Shown in pieces: positions 23,296 to 34,429 of a DNA stretch of 64,000 bases. The notes under the pieces are model-generated. The model made no database searches and was not told the origin of the DNA. It worked only from the letters and a program-made list of their open reading frames with translations. Origin of the DNA: Macrolepiota albuminosa (lineage: Eukaryota; Basidiomycota; Agaricomycetes; Agaricales; Agaricaceae); contig JAMWFC010000054.1 in the NCBI GenBank assembly GCA_027475525.1, positions 1,604,468 through 1,668,467 of the forward strand. The letters run 5' to 3'. The position numbers and the translations under genes were made by a program. Positions within the stretch are counted from its first letter, which is position 1. Each line of letters begins with the position of its first letter.

Positions 23296-23449
23296 GAGTG
23301 CGTGGCAACAGGTTTTGTTTTAAGCGCAACTGGCTTATATTTCTTTTTGACTTGAACCCCTTTCCTTTTGGAGAGTGCGTGGCAACAGGTTTTGTTTTAA
23401 GCGCAACTGGCTTATATTTCTTTTTGACTTGAACCCCTTTCCTTTTGGG
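23296..23449. repeat. 77-bp head-to-tail duplication upstream of Gypsy 2 RT
   Basis: gagtgcgtggcaacaggttt begins at 23296 and 23373, between the protease and RT parts. Confidence 0.9.
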
Positions 23450-23757
23450 AGCGTTAGCTTGGTTACTGTAGCCTGAGGAGCAGCAAGTCCAAGAACGGCA
23501 GGAGACAATGCTCCGGGAAGAGTAGTGAGATAAGTATTGGTAGACGCAATGTTTTGAAATGATTCGGAAGCGGTAAGGTACAAGTACGCTAGAGCGGAGT
23601 CGGTAATGTTTGGGTTTTTTCTGGGAAAGCTCAGCGTCAGTAGCGGATAAAGTAGTTAAAATGTTTTCTTCAAGAAAAGCGGTAGACACAACATTTACAA
23701 GACCAGTAGAATGGTCATATTCCAGCGTTAGCGCTACATCTCCGTGATTGTTGCCAA

Positions 23758-24543
23758 TCACCTCCTCAATGGTCTGTGAAAACACCGGTGGGGAGGCTCG
23801 TTGGCATGTTGGTCAGTAAACTCTGGAGGCTTAGCACAGGCGCCTTTTCGTTGTCCCCTAGGGAACGTTGGCACCGTTCGTCGGATTCCGGAATTGGGGT
23901 TGCTAATTGTTAAAGTTGTCTCGTTGTCGGTAACTGTCTTGACGATTGATCGTGCCAAGACGTCAAAGGGTCTGCCGTGTAGTAAGTTGTATGCCGGGGA
24001 GCGCAAAATGTGTATCTGAAGATAAAACATGATGTCGCCAAGGGTGCAGGGCACATTCTTGGCGAGGCCTAGGGATCTGTCTACCGTGCCGTTAGCACTC
24101 TGCATGTTTAGTATAACTGTAGGGTCATAAATGAGACCCAAATCGTTAGCAACTTCGGCTGCCATAGAAATGATTTGAGACCCGCTATCCACAATTGCCT
24201 CAACCTCATGCTTGTTGTCTATGGTTAGCGTGACTGAGCAAATAGCGTGCGATTCTTGAGCAACGGTAAGAATTGCCGGGTCTTCTCCATGGTTTACTGA
24301 CCTAAGATAGGTCTCTACTGGGTCCACAGAGGTGGCGTTAGCGATGGTGTCAGCAGGAGGCTCATCAGCGTCCAGAGAGTCAACGGTAACGGAAAAGCCA
24401 GGAAGCGTGTCGTCGAGGTCCTCAACCTCGGCAACAGTTGTCGCCAAGAGATGTCGAGGAGTGACTGCCATCTTGACTTGGTTGCGAACGTTGGGAGCAA
24501 TACTACAAAGTTCTTCTACTGACAAGGTGACGGCGGTTTTCAT
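23758..24543 (-). pseudogene. Gypsy 2 retropepsin-like aspartic protease
   Basis: The catalytic motif is EAIVDSGSQIISM near 24190 (D-S-G instead of the commoner D-T-G). It is followed by a hydrophobic LQIHILRSPAYNLLHGRPF flap-like end near 23970, a typical Gypsy protease arrangement. It would cut the gag-pol polyprotein. The frame is open across this segment but ends where the RT frame begins in another phase. Confidence 0.75.
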
Positions 24544-24597
24544 AATGCGATTGAAGACGAGGTTTGATTTCTCTATGTCAAAAATTGGTGCGGTAGG

Positions 24598-25485
24598 TCA
24601 GTAGCCACCCTCAGGACGTTTCTCGGGAGCGGCAAAATTTTGTTGTGCGGGAGCATGATAATGGTCGGGAATCTCTGAGTAGGGATGGAGAGGCGGCAAG
24701 GGCAGTTCAGGAGCTGCAGAGGACGATGATGGTTCTGGAGTGGTGGCTGGCGGTGCGGCAGGAGCAGGAGGCATTGGCTTGTATCCTTTAAGAGGTTGTT
24801 TAGGCTGCTTAACTTCAACCCCATCAAAGACCTGATTCTTGAGCGAATCTAATTCCTGTTGTAGTTTAGCGATACGTTCTTCCCATGAGAAAGTAGGGTG
24901 GTTGCCAACGCTGTCGAAGTGTAAGACCTCGTGGATCATTTGCTGTTGGGTCGCCTGTTCAGGGTTGGGGTTGGGGTTGCCAGAAAGCATGCCGGTAACG
25001 ATTTGTCCTGGGTTGTGCCTATGCCATCCATCAACTCGTTCCTGGAAGAACTTCTTGTCCAGGTAGTTGGGGATGGTGGCACCAGTAGTAAGAACTATCT
25101 TGCCGTCAATAGCCCTTCGAATTCTTCCTTGCTGAATGTAGTTTTCTAGGGTCGCGCAGCGTCCTCTAGTCATAGTATGTCCAATTTCCCCACAGAAGTG
25201 GCAAGGGCCAGACACGGGTACATTAGCAGGTCGGTTAGCGAGATTGGTGGTAATCATAGTTTCAATACGAGTCATGGCAGAAGCGACAGCAGCGGTAATG
25301 GCAGCATTAAGATCCTCCTTCTTGACGAAGTTGGCAGCAGGAGGCGGGATGGGAATGATACCGTTAGTTTGCTCAGGTGGTGGGCTCATCCTAGTGCGTT
25401 GCAGTCCAACGCCAGTGTCTGTCCCCTTGAGAACCCATTTACCTGCTTCAAAGACGTCGGCACCCAAAGTTTTGGTCAGAAACAA
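24598..25485 (-). CDS. Gypsy 2 gag (C-terminal part) with CCHC zinc knuckle
   Basis: The frame holds a zinc knuckle CHFCGEIGHTMTRGRC (25190-25140), followed by LENYIQQGRIRRAIDGKIVL, typical of Agaricomycete Gypsy gag. It ends in a proline-rich tail and a TAG. The usual capsid region upstream is not visible, so this is probably a 3' portion or a spliced or degraded gag. It would bind the element RNA during particle formation. Confidence 0.7.
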   Translation of the reverse strand: MFLTKTLGADVFEAGKWVLKGTDTGVGLQRTRMSPPPEQTNGIIPIPPPAANFVKKEDLNAAITAAVASAMTRIETMITTNLANRPANVPVSGPCHFCGEIGHTMTRGRCATLENYIQQGRIRRAIDGKIVLTTGATIPNYLDKKFFQERVDGWHRHNPGQIVTGMLSGNPNPNPEQATQQQMIHEVLHFDSVGNHPTFSWEERIAKLQQELDSLKNQVFDGVEVKQPKQPLKGYKPMPPAPAAPPATTPEPSSSSAAPELPLPPLHPYSEIPDHYHAPAQQNFAAPEKRPEGGY

Positions 25486-25499
25486 ATATAGTTATAGTG

Positions 25500-26395
25500 T
25501 TACTGTACCAATTGCTTGCGTTGGGCGCGCTATAAGTGATGTGAGGAGTCCCGGGCAGGTCCCAGAGAACGCACCTATGAAAATGAGGGAAAGTCGGTAA
25601 GAGGGTTGGCAAGTGTAAAGCGCTAAGGTAAAGTGCCTATAAAGGGAGCGGTAAGCAAACACGGCAATGTCAACGACAAGAACACAGTAAGCTTAGCAAA
25701 GTCTAAGCATCGTAAATGCCTGCCGTAGCTGCAAGGCACGAATAGGTCAAAGGCTAGCGATAGTCTGCAACTGCCGACGAGTTCGACGTTGCCGACCATA
25801 AATGAAATCTCGAGCGTAAGGGAGGCTGACGAAAGAGGAGCAGGAAACTCTGGTCTATTTCTCGATTCGTATGTACAAGTTGGTAAGTACTTTATATACT
25901 ACAAGGAGTTCACCATCGCCAGTGACCAACCATTGCCAAAGTGCGGTAAACTAGAAAATTTCATAGGGGTAGCTCCAACGGTTTCAGATCCCTACCATCC
26001 ATTCAAGAACCTTAGCGACGCCAGGTGACAGATCACGAAGCTAAACCATCAATCCATCACCCTTCTGTCTGTCCAAAATGCTTAGCGATGTCAGGCGCCA
26101 AATCAAGGTGCTAAGCGATGTCAGACGCCAAGGTCAAACGCCAAGCTGTCCGTCAGTTTTTGATAGATCATCAGGCTTCTCCCTAAGCGCTGTCATCAGT
26201 GACTGATGCCATCTGTCAGTTGTCATTCTGTCTGCTGTTGGCGCTATCACTGATTGAATCTGCTTCTTGCTGTGCGCGGCCATCAAATATTGCCAAAATT
26301 GGTTAGTTAGCGTGCGCTAAGGTACCCCGAGCCCGTGCCACGTTGCCGTAGCCTGCCATTGATGCGCTGATTCTGTATGGGGTCCTATCACCACA
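25500..26395 (-). repeat. Probable 5' LTR and leader of Gypsy 2
   Basis: No gene is seen. On the minus strand the sequence starts TGTGGTGATAGGACCCC at 26395, with a TG start like an LTR. It carries several gctaagcg/gccaagc variants between 25.6 and 26.35 kb. The inner end and primer-binding site could not be fixed. The right border coincides with a sharp fall in CpG content. Confidence 0.5.
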
Positions 26396-26842
26396 ACTCT
26401 TAGTATCAAAAAGAAAAAATCCAGAATTGCAAAAAACTTGTTCAGTGTAGTTTTATTTATAGTTGTTACAGAGGTTGCACATAGAGATATTGTAACAAGG
26501 ACAATATTAAGAAGTTATTCATCAGCAGATCACCTATTAAAGGCCTTGAGAAGAAAGAAGACAAAGATATTGTACCAAAGACTTAATTCACAGCAGACTA
26601 CCTGTTAAAATGTCTTGGACTAATATTATGTCAATAACTTGTTATTAGTAGATTACCTATAAATGGTCAAGAAAGTTCAGGACTGCAGAAAACTCAGTCA
26701 CTGCAGCCTTAATGAGTTTTTCTGCAGCTCTATTTGTTGTAGTTGGAGATAGCCACATAGAGATACATTAGTGTCAAATTTACAAGCCCAGTTTCTCACA
26801 ACCTAGTCAGTCTGAAAATCTTGTGACTCAGTCTTGTGCATA

Positions 26843-27035
26843 CACTGGCTCAAAAAACTGCCTTAATGTTTGGCTTTTTTGGAAAGATTTATATAGTATG
26901 CAACAATTACCTAAGCAAAAAAATTGTAAAAAATCACATGCAATACAACTGCATCCTGGCTTTATAATAATGTATAGATCATGTGATTTGGATAAGAACT
27001 TGCTGATTAATATATCAAACAAAATATTCAATTAA
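26843..27035 (+). repeat. Left terminal inverted repeat of the Tc1/mariner element
   Basis: This arm pairs with the reverse complement of about 28330-28524. It contains a short spurious open frame that should not be read as a gene. Confidence 0.75.
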
Positions 27036-27189
27036 CGAGGCAGTTATTTTGACTCACTTTAATTTTTTTTAATATTTTTTCAATATTTTTCAGCAGTAGA
27101 AGATGGAAACACCGAGGCAGTTATTTTGACTCACTTTAATTTTTTTTAATATTTTTTCAATATTTTTCAGCAGTAGAAGATGGAAACAC
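27036..27189. repeat. 77-bp head-to-tail duplication in the Tc1/mariner element
   Basis: cgaggcagttattttgactc begins at 27036 and 27113, between the left arm and the transposase. Confidence 0.9.
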
Positions 27190-27609
27190 CTTGTAAAAAG
27201 TATAAACAATGTCATGTGACCTCATTTGTACTAATTTAATATGTTCAACTTCAATCAGTCATCTTCTTGACATTCTACTACTATCATGTGATCTATTTCT
27301 GCTGCCAATTGCTCTTCTGTTGCTTCTCTCCTCAATAAAGGGTATTTTCAGCATCAAATCCAAGTAAAAACTGGCCTGGGAAAGGGCCCTGTAGGAAGAA
27401 TCGGCAAAGAACTGAAGAGCAACAAAGAGAATTATCCTAGAAGTTGTTCTTCCAATCTTATAGCATGTAATAAACAGTCTATTATTTGTCAAATTACTAC
27501 TGGGAAGCTGGATAATGCTGTTTAAGCTACATAGTTTATTAATTCTGTTATCTCTAGTCCTGTAAATCCTCAGATAGTCAGAAATGGAAATGTATTGAAG
27601 AAGGCAAGT

Positions 27610-28270
27610 TTTTGCTCAGCAACAAAGAAGAAAGTTCTCATGTTCAAGGCTGTTCATTATGCAAACTGGCTCAAGTTTGCTCAGTATCATGAGAACTGGA
27701 CAGTGGAGGATTGGAAGAGAATTTTGTAGAGTGATGAGATAAAGATTAATTAGATTGAATCAGATAGGAAGATATATGTATAGAAAATTCCAGGAGAACC
27801 ACTATCTGACCACACCACTATACCAACTGTCAAGCATGGAGGAGGAAATAATTTAATGGTATGAGGTGGCATGAGTTGGAATGGAGTACTGAAGTTCAGG
27901 AGAAGATAGATGCTGCACAGTATTGTGAGATTTTAGATGAGAAAGTGGTGAAAAGCTTTGAAAAGTTGGAAATGGAGAAGGAAGGACAATATTTTCAGCA
28001 GGACAACAACTCAAAACACATCTCAAATGAGCAACAACTTAGTTGTCTGATAATAACATCATTGTGATATTCTGGCCTGCCCAATCCTCTGACTTCAATC
28101 CCATTGAACACCTCTGGATTTACATCAAGCACAAACTTTTGGAGTATGAGGTACCCCTTAAAGGATGCATGAGTTGTGAGAGAGAGTGGTCAAGAAGTAG
28201 AATGAAATACTACTAGAGGTATGCCAAAGCCTCATAGGGAGCATGCTTAAAAGGATTAAAGCAGTTATAT
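27610..28270 (+). pseudogene. Tc1-family DDE transposase remnant
   Basis: Readable pieces are YHENWTVEDWKRIL*SDE (first Asp), HGGGNNLMV*GGMSWNGVL, YFQQDNNSKH (second Asp) and SSDFNPIEHLW (Glu of the DD34E type). Several stops stand at positions that are Trp in the family (L*SDE, V*GG), from TGG to TAG or TGA. It would have cut and pasted the element; it is inactive. Confidence 0.8.
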
Positions 28271-28329
28271 AGGCAAATGGAGGCCATACCAAGTATTAGA
28301 TATGAAAATTAGAGTATCAAACAACTGCT

Positions 28330-28524
28330 TCAATGATTGTATATTTTGTTTGCTTTATTAATCAGCAGGTTCTTGTCCAAATGACATGATCTAGATATTA
28401 TTATGACGCCAGGATGCAAATGTATATCATGTGATTTTCTATATTTTTTTGCTTAGATAATCATTGCACACCATGTGAATCTTTTCAAAAAGGCCAAACA
28501 TTGGGACAGTTTTCTGAGCCAGTG
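28330..28524 (-). repeat. Right terminal inverted repeat of the Tc1/mariner element
   Basis: Complement of the left arm, ending ...tgagccagtg before the TA target site. Confidence 0.75.
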
Positions 28525-29807
28525 TACAAGTCTTGTGATTTTACTCTCATGACTTAGACTTGATTATTGTGGCTGTGGCTTATTTGACCTCTATTTAGTT
28601 CTATTTTCTTAAAGCCAACTGCATTGAATGAGTTTCTTGCAGTCTCATACTCTTCTTTAATGATATATAACTGCATTGAATAACCTCTTTGTAGTTGTAT
28701 ACTTGTCCTTGATGAATGTCAAGAGGTGATCTGCTGCAGATAAGTCCTTGGCATGATAGTGATCTGCTAGGAAGCAAGTCTTCAGTATAATACCTTTTTC
28801 TCTCTTTGTTTTAAGGCCTTTGACAGATAATTTACTGAGGATCTGATCTGTCACTTCTAATATATAGAGCTGCTAGCATAGCTCTGCCAGTATGCATCTT
28901 CATTATTATATTCTACATGCTTTGCATTAATGCTCTGTCCTTAGATTTATGCAAACCCCTTGATTGTATTGTATATATGAATTTCTATAAGAACTGGCTT
29001 TTCTATATTCAATCTCTTGACTAATGATTGGAATAATTGAATGTGATCAAGGTAATAAGAGGATGAAGCTGGTTAAACCAGCTCCCACTATGCAGTGAAA
29101 ATGGCTTATTATCTACAGTGATAGTAAACTGTTTTTTCTTTCAATGGCCAGCCTATTAGCTCATTATATGACATTCAGACAAAATGGACTCAGATACAGG
29201 TATGTCTAAAAAAGCTATCAATATGGGCTTTTGCAGGACATGTATGTTACAATTTCACACAATGCCATTGACTAATGTCTCTGTCTACTGCTGATAGTCT
29301 GTGCAACATGCAAGAACAACATTCCAGCTTGCAGACTATCCCAGTCAACAACAGACCTACTATAAAGAGAGTCAGATATTTGATCGCTGATGATGGCCAC
29401 TCTTAAATTGTGATGAATATAAACAAGGCTAGAACTCTATTTGGTGATTATGTTTTTCCTTATATCTACCAATACTTATCCATGTCTTAATGCAGGACTA
29501 ACTTGTAAATTTCTTACTCCACACACTGTAGTACTTGGTTGCTCTTGAATTAAGCTTGAGGTGAACCTGACTTGCTGGTCCACAAATGAACTTGATGACA
29601 GTGTTTCTTGTTGGTAAACTTTCTAAGCCAAAGCCCCTCGCGGTGGGCTCCAGATGTAGTACTTGGTTGCAAGTAGTACTGATAGTTCTGGGGCTTTCTT
29701 GAAGTCTTAGAAAGTGACCTCTAATCCACACTGGTGCTTGATGATAAAAACTTGATGTATTGGGTGCTTCACAGAATATCAAATATCCTGATGGGCAGAA
29801 GAAGGTT

Positions 29808-29955
29808 CTCAATAAACTCCAGCCTAAGTAGTTCACTCCCTGGGAACCACCGAGCCTTTGTCTACCAATAGACTTCCAATAAGAGGTGCTCAATAAACTC
29901 TAGCCTAAGTGATTCACTCTCTGGGAACCACCGAGCCTTTGCCTATCAATTGCCT
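29808..29955. repeat. Diverged tandem pair, about 81 bp apart
   Basis: ctcaataaactccagcctaa at 29808 and ctcaataaactctagcctaa at 29889 begin two roughly 65-bp copies with C/T differences. Unlike the 77-bp set it is diverged, so it is a genuine old duplication. Confidence 0.65.
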
Positions 29956-30086
29956 GGTTATTCTCTACTCTACTTGGACTATTTATACTAATTTTCCAGT
30001 GCACAGACCACCAGATCACATGACTTTTTGCTCTTGACCTCCCAGCATTCCTGACCTAATTTGTTGTTCCATTTTCCATTTTGGTG

Positions 30087-30290
30087 ATGCATGTTTCAGT
30101 GCCACCATTCCATTCATCTCTTCCTTCCTCCATTCAATGCATGTTTCAGTGCCACCATTCCATTCATCTCTTCCTTCCTCCATTCAATGCATGTTTCAGT
30201 GCCACCATTCCATTCATCTCTTCCTTCCTCCATTCAATGCATGTTTCAGTGCCACCATTCCATTCATCCCTCCCTTCCTCCATTCAATGC
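30087..30290. repeat. Minisatellite, 50-bp unit, four copies
   Basis: The unit starting atgcatgtttcagtgccacc repeats at 30087, 30137, 30187 and 30237, with few changes. It yields repetitive open frames that are not genes. Confidence 0.85.
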
Positions 30291-30440
30291 ATGTGCCACC
30301 ATTCTATTCATCTCTTTTGACATCCCTCCATGCTTCTTTCCCTTTCCTCCCTTCCTCCATTCAATGCATGTGCCACCATTCTATTCATCTCTTTTGACAT
30401 CCCTCCATGCTTCTTTCCCTTTTCCCTTTCAGTCATATCA
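30287..30440. repeat. 77-bp head-to-tail duplication after the minisatellite
   Basis: atgcatgtgccaccattcta begins at 30287 and 30364. Confidence 0.85.
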
Positions 30441-30976
30441 AATTGGGGATTGTCAGATCAGATCTTGATCTAGATCATCACAATTTGATCCCCTTTTGTC
30501 ACCTCTGCCAGCTCCCATGCTTCCCCTCCCCATAACAGTGGTTGGACTATTGTTGAGTTGATAGCTTGAGCTGGTCCCTGCCCTTTGTTCTGTACTGTCT
30601 GTGTATTTATTGGGGTGTTTTTGGAGATATAATTTGTTGAGACTGCTACCAGGAGGCTTACAGTTTTCAGCCCATAATTAAATGTTTATTTTGACTTCTG
30701 GTGCATGTTGTGTCCCTGACTGCTGGTACAGCATTGTATCAACACTAAGCCTGGTATAGTTTGTCTTTTTACATCAAATACATTTTATAACATTTGTTGA
30801 AAAGTGAATTGCACTGCAGAGACACACAAGTCACTTGCCTTTAGCCAGCACTTTGTAACTGCTTCTGCTCACAAGTCTGGTAATTTATTGATTTTTTCAT
30901 GTTTGTTTAAGGACTAATCACACTTACAGCCCAGTCAGTACTCTGTAGCTGCTACACTGCATGTTCTTTGTCTATG

Positions 30977-31130
30977 GTTACACAATCCTGACAGAGAGCA
31001 TGACCATGGTTTGATTTGTGATTACTGTTGTTACCTACAAAAGACATGTTGGAGTTACACAATCCTGACAGAGAGCATGACCATGGTTTGATTTGTGATT
31101 ACTGTTGTTACCTACAAAAGACATGTTGGA
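30977..31130. repeat. 77-bp head-to-tail duplication
   Basis: gttacacaatcctgacagag begins at 30977 and 31054, in sequence with no gene. Confidence 0.9.
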
Positions 31131-32699
31131 TTGAGAACATAGAGCCATATTTTAGTTTCTGGCTTTTTTACATTAAATAGATTGGCCCATTTGAGTGCTT
31201 TAAGCTAGACCTTTTGCCAGTGTATTATGACCTCAGAGCTGCTTATGCTGCCATGCATATGCATGTCAGGAGGACATAAGAAACTTTGGAGTTTCAACTT
31301 GTCAAGCTCTCAATGGCCCTCATCTAATGACACATTAAAGCTGCTTATGAGTGGTTCAAATTCTGTGTACCTACTTTTTTATACAAATGTGGATACCAAT
31401 TATATTATTCTGAGGATTGCAACTTTATTGCATCACTTTTTGCTTCTTGTGAGTCTTTTTTTGCTTTAGCAACCCTGCTTTCCTTGGCTATAGCATCAAA
31501 CATGACTGACCTTCTTCATCAAGCAAAAAAAAATCTTTCTGAATAGCCTTTGCTGAAAAAGAGCTTAGAATAGATCTAATATGGCTTAATAACATATTAT
31601 ATTTGTTTGTCTGCAATTTCTTCTCTAGTCCATATCTAGAAGTGTATGTGTTGTATAATCAGGCCACCTACAAAGAAGCGTTTGCTGTTTATATCACCAC
31701 CAATGTCCTTTTTAATATTTGCTGGAGATTCAAGCCCCTATAATGAGCTGACCACAATGTCATTTGGAGATATTGCTCTTGTCAAGCAGAGGCTTGTATA
31801 GCACAGGAGAAATATTGTTGTAGCTTACTGCCCGAGAAACATCAACCAGTTCTCTCTTTTTTGCCACTGCCATTGCCATCTCCCCCCTTAATTAACAATG
31901 ACACAAATACTCTTCCTCATTCACCTCCACTGTCTTCATCTTTTTTGGAAATTCCAGAGCCACAAATAGCAGGCCCATCAAACATCCCAGAGTCCATCAA
32001 TGAAGTAGAAATCACATCAGATGCATGGCTGAAAATGCATAACAAGGAGAGACTACAGTATATTCAAATAGAAATATCTGAGGAACATGAGGCTTGGCTT
32101 TGAGACAAAGCAATGGCAGAAATAGTACAATGCAACACTAATCTAGAACTCATCATTGGTGACTACCTCTTCACATGGATTCATTGTGGGATAATAATAG
32201 AGCAGTGACTCATTCTACAAGACAAATAGAACCAAACATAGCATTTGTATTGACTAGAAGAACATTTCTACATCTCTCATCAGAAGGAATGGCATCTCAT
32301 TGCTTGACTTCATCTACACTTCAAATGCAAGAATGTCAAGAAGCCTGCACAACCTAGGCCCAAATCAATTATTCCTGTTGACAAGGAAATAAGAGAACTC
32401 TGGTCTTCTGTAACTATGCCTACTCAATCCCAGTACACTACTCCAGTGGTTGCAACCAGGGGTAGGTGCTTTATGAGAGTGCAGAGGGAGTCAGAGATGG
32501 TGTCAGTCATTTGGTAGAGGAGTGTCAATTTGGCAGTGTGCTAAATGAAGAAGGCTTGGATGAGCCACACCTGCATCTCCAGGTGGAGCAGGCAAGTCCA
32601 GGCTTTGTCCTGGGTGGCTATAGTGTCTGAAGGAGCTTCTGGATTAGCAGGCTGAAACATGGAGCATGCAGGTACTTAAATCTGGTGAGAGAGCAACAA

Positions 32700-33066
32700 A
32701 CAGGTGGGGGCAATTTCATGGTCAACATGCAAACAATGAACTGTAGCAGCTTCTTTATGTGAGGCTGAATACATGACAGCTTTTGAGGCTGCCCAGGAAT
32801 GCATATAGCTACAAACATTAATGGAGGCACTGTGGCATACTCCTGATGGAGCAACTGTGATACTTTGTGACAACAATTTGGCGATTAACCTCTCAGAAGA
32901 CCCCATGCTACACCAACAGATAAAACATGTTAATATAAAATATCATTTTCTATAAGAGTGTGCCACATTGAAAGAAATTGTGGTTTGATATATCAACACT
33001 AAGAACAATGTCATGGATATATTTATGAAAGCACTGGCCACACTGCAATTCATACAACTATGAACA
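32700..33066 (+). pseudogene. Copia RNase H C-terminal remnant
   Basis: Broken frames contain the signature ILCDNN-type stretch (tactttgtgacaacaatttg near 32860), SEDPMLHQ, KHVNIKYHF and a KALATLQF-like end. This matches the end of Copia RNase H, including its third catalytic Asp region. Many stops and frameshifts are present. Confidence 0.65.
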
Positions 33067-33103
33067 ATTTTGGGAGTGACCTAGTATTTTATGTAAGGAG
33101 GAG

Positions 33104-33353
33104 TGTTGAGACCTAGCACATCATAACACCATGTGCATTGATAATGATCATTGATACACCATGCATATTGATGCAGGGTCAAAGTTAGGGTCAAAGAGGA
33201 AAATATATATATCAGATGGGATGGCAAATTTCCTAAGTCATTATACAGAAACTGAGGGTGAGTGAAATTTTCTTACTACAATAATAGACAAATTGTTTAC
33301 ATATACCACAGTAGAATAACCTCTGTTATTGTACTAGGCATCAACCTCTAACA
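33104..33353 (+). repeat. Copia 3' LTR (250 bp)
   Basis: Starts TGTTGAGACC and ends CCTCTAACA, giving TGTT...AACA inverted ends. It follows the polypurine-like tract. Confidence 0.65.
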
Positions 33354-33860
33354 AATGCTGCACAGAAGAAACAATGGCCCACATGCTATCAGAGTGCATC
33401 TCCATGGGGCAAAGAGCAGCATGGAATCTAGCAATGCACATACATAGGAAAAGAGAGATATCCTTCAAAGCAACTGAGTTGCACTTTAATAAATAGGAAA
33501 GGGGAGACTGAACAGGACTTGCCAGGGGCTAAATACTTCAATGATAGTGGTGTCAGAGACTGTGTGCATGCTATTTGGAAAGCAAGATGCAAATGGCATA
33601 TTAGAAATGAATCAATCCCAGAAAAGGCACCAACAGACATGAAAATCATAAACAAGATCAAAGCAGTAATAGTGTACAGGATAAAACTGGACTGCCTGGC
33701 AACCAATGCACATCAGTTCAGTAGGGAAGCTCTGAATGCCAGGCTAGTCAAAAGCACATGGAAGTACTTCCTACCTGAGGGTAAAGACCCATTGAAGTCA
33801 TGGAGAGTTGCAACTGAGGTTTTAGTGGGTATTGGCCACCACACACACTGTGCATAAAGA
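33354..33860 (+). pseudogene. Non-LTR retrotransposon ORF2 3' remnant (zinc-binding RT tail)
   Basis: The first part reads CTEETMAHMLSECISMG, like the zf-RVT C-x-x-E-T-x-x-H-x-x-x-E-C motif behind LINE reverse transcriptases. It continues as AIWKARCKWHIRNESIP and ends WRVATEVLVGI, a tail seen behind such domains in Agaricomycetes. A stop and frameshift lie near 33500. No 5' portion is present. Confidence 0.55.
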
Positions 33861-34140
33861 CATTTCCACTGACATGGCTCCTGACTTCTACCAGAACTCC
33901 TGTATGAAGTGAGCATGCCCTTGCTTGCAGATGTTGACAACATGTGAGTTTTCTGTAAGCAGTAGTGGTATCACAAAAAAAATGGGCTCACTGTAGTATT
34001 ATCAAAAATGATGACCTGAAGTAACTAGTTCTTTATTGGCCTAAAATATCGGCTCCCTGGATTCTGAGCCATGGACAACCAATGGCTTGTCATAATCTCC
34101 AAACCTCCACCCTTTTATATCTCTCCTGTGGACAGAATAT

Positions 34141-34294
34141 TCAGGTGATTCCTCATTGGCCTTGTGTGTTTCCAAGTCTGGGTGTGGCTATAGCTTTTTC
34201 TGTGGCCTATTTTTCACTCAGGTGATTCCTCATTGGCCTTGTGTGTTTCCAAGTCTGGGTGTGGCTATAGCTTTTTCTGTGGCCTATTTTTCAC
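34141..34294. repeat. 77-bp head-to-tail duplication
   Basis: tcaggtgattcctcattggc begins at 34141 and 34218. Confidence 0.9.
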
Positions 34295-34429
34295 TTATTT
34301 CAACTACTTTTTCCCTGTTATACTCCCATATTGTTATCCTTCTCTTCTTTCTTTTTCTCGACCCTCTTCTTTCCTTCTCCCACCATCTCTGTGGCTGCAG
34401 CATGTCGTGGCAAGGTGTTGAGAGCTAGC

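Larger units (their letters stand above)
22121..23757 (-). pseudogene. Gypsy 2 reverse transcriptase (3'-truncated)
   Basis: Motifs on the minus strand include GVYKPSNSSYHSRWFCVLKK, HSLEPLNRVTIRHSGVPPF, ATLDLYVGYDERLI, TFQTPFGALRLVTLPMGWTN and SFIDDVGVKGPK, the FIDDVGVKG being the catalytic box. The thumb region (FKILGHICTPDG) is followed by a TGA at 22204-22206. Sequence then continues as GVLRIFVKNF to the insertion point. The 77-bp duplications at 22482 and 23296 shift the frame. Confidence 0.8.
22121..26395 (-). mobile_element. Ty3/Gypsy element 2 (5' LTR/leader, gag, protease, RT), cut by Gypsy 1
   Basis: Reading right to left: a leader/LTR region, gag with a zinc knuckle, aspartic protease and most of RT. 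The RT is interrupted at about 22121 by the LTR of Gypsy 1; its RNase H and integrase are not in the window. Two 77-bp duplications affect the RT part. Confidence 0.8.
26843..28524 (+). mobile_element. Tc1/mariner-type DNA transposon with about 200-bp inverted repeats
   Basis: The ends are CACTGGCTCA at 26843 and its complement ending at 28524. Each is bordered by TA (26841-26842 and 28525-28526), the expected target duplication. The arms pair for about 200 bp (for example cctggctttataataatgta against its diverged reverse complement near 28410), with clear divergence, so the insertion is old. A dead transposase lies between them. Confidence 0.8.
31650..33353 (+). mobile_element. Ty1/Copia 3' remnant with LTR
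   Basis: Degraded Copia pol sequence ends in a polypurine-like taaggaggag and an LTR. Upstream coding identity is faint. 31861-32100 has a proline-rich linker-like frame as found between integrase and RT. Confidence 0.6.
26396..34340. other. CpG-depleted island of old repeats (about 7.9 kb)
   Basis: CG dinucleotides are nearly absent: by eye, about five between 28321 and 29640, where base composition alone would predict roughly fifty. TG and CA are abundant. Flanking sequence on both sides has ordinary CpG. The region contains only transposon remnants, as expected from long methylation-linked C-to-T decay. Stretches 26396-26842, 28525-29800, 30470-30970, 31130-31650 and 33861-34140 show no recognisable gene. 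Confidence 0.75.

Noticed and set aside
29498..29893. 131-residue minus-strand frame in the CpG-poor island
   Set aside because: It spans a diverged tandem duplication and has no domain likeness; probably chance openness.
30287..30440. Minisatellite as a possible regulatory repeat array
   Set aside because: Part of the array is explained by the 77-bp assembly duplication, and the rest has only four units.
30081..30470. Repetitive open frames of His/Pro/Ser-rich text
   Set aside because: They are overlapping frames of a 50-bp minisatellite plus a 77-bp duplication, with no domain or start context.
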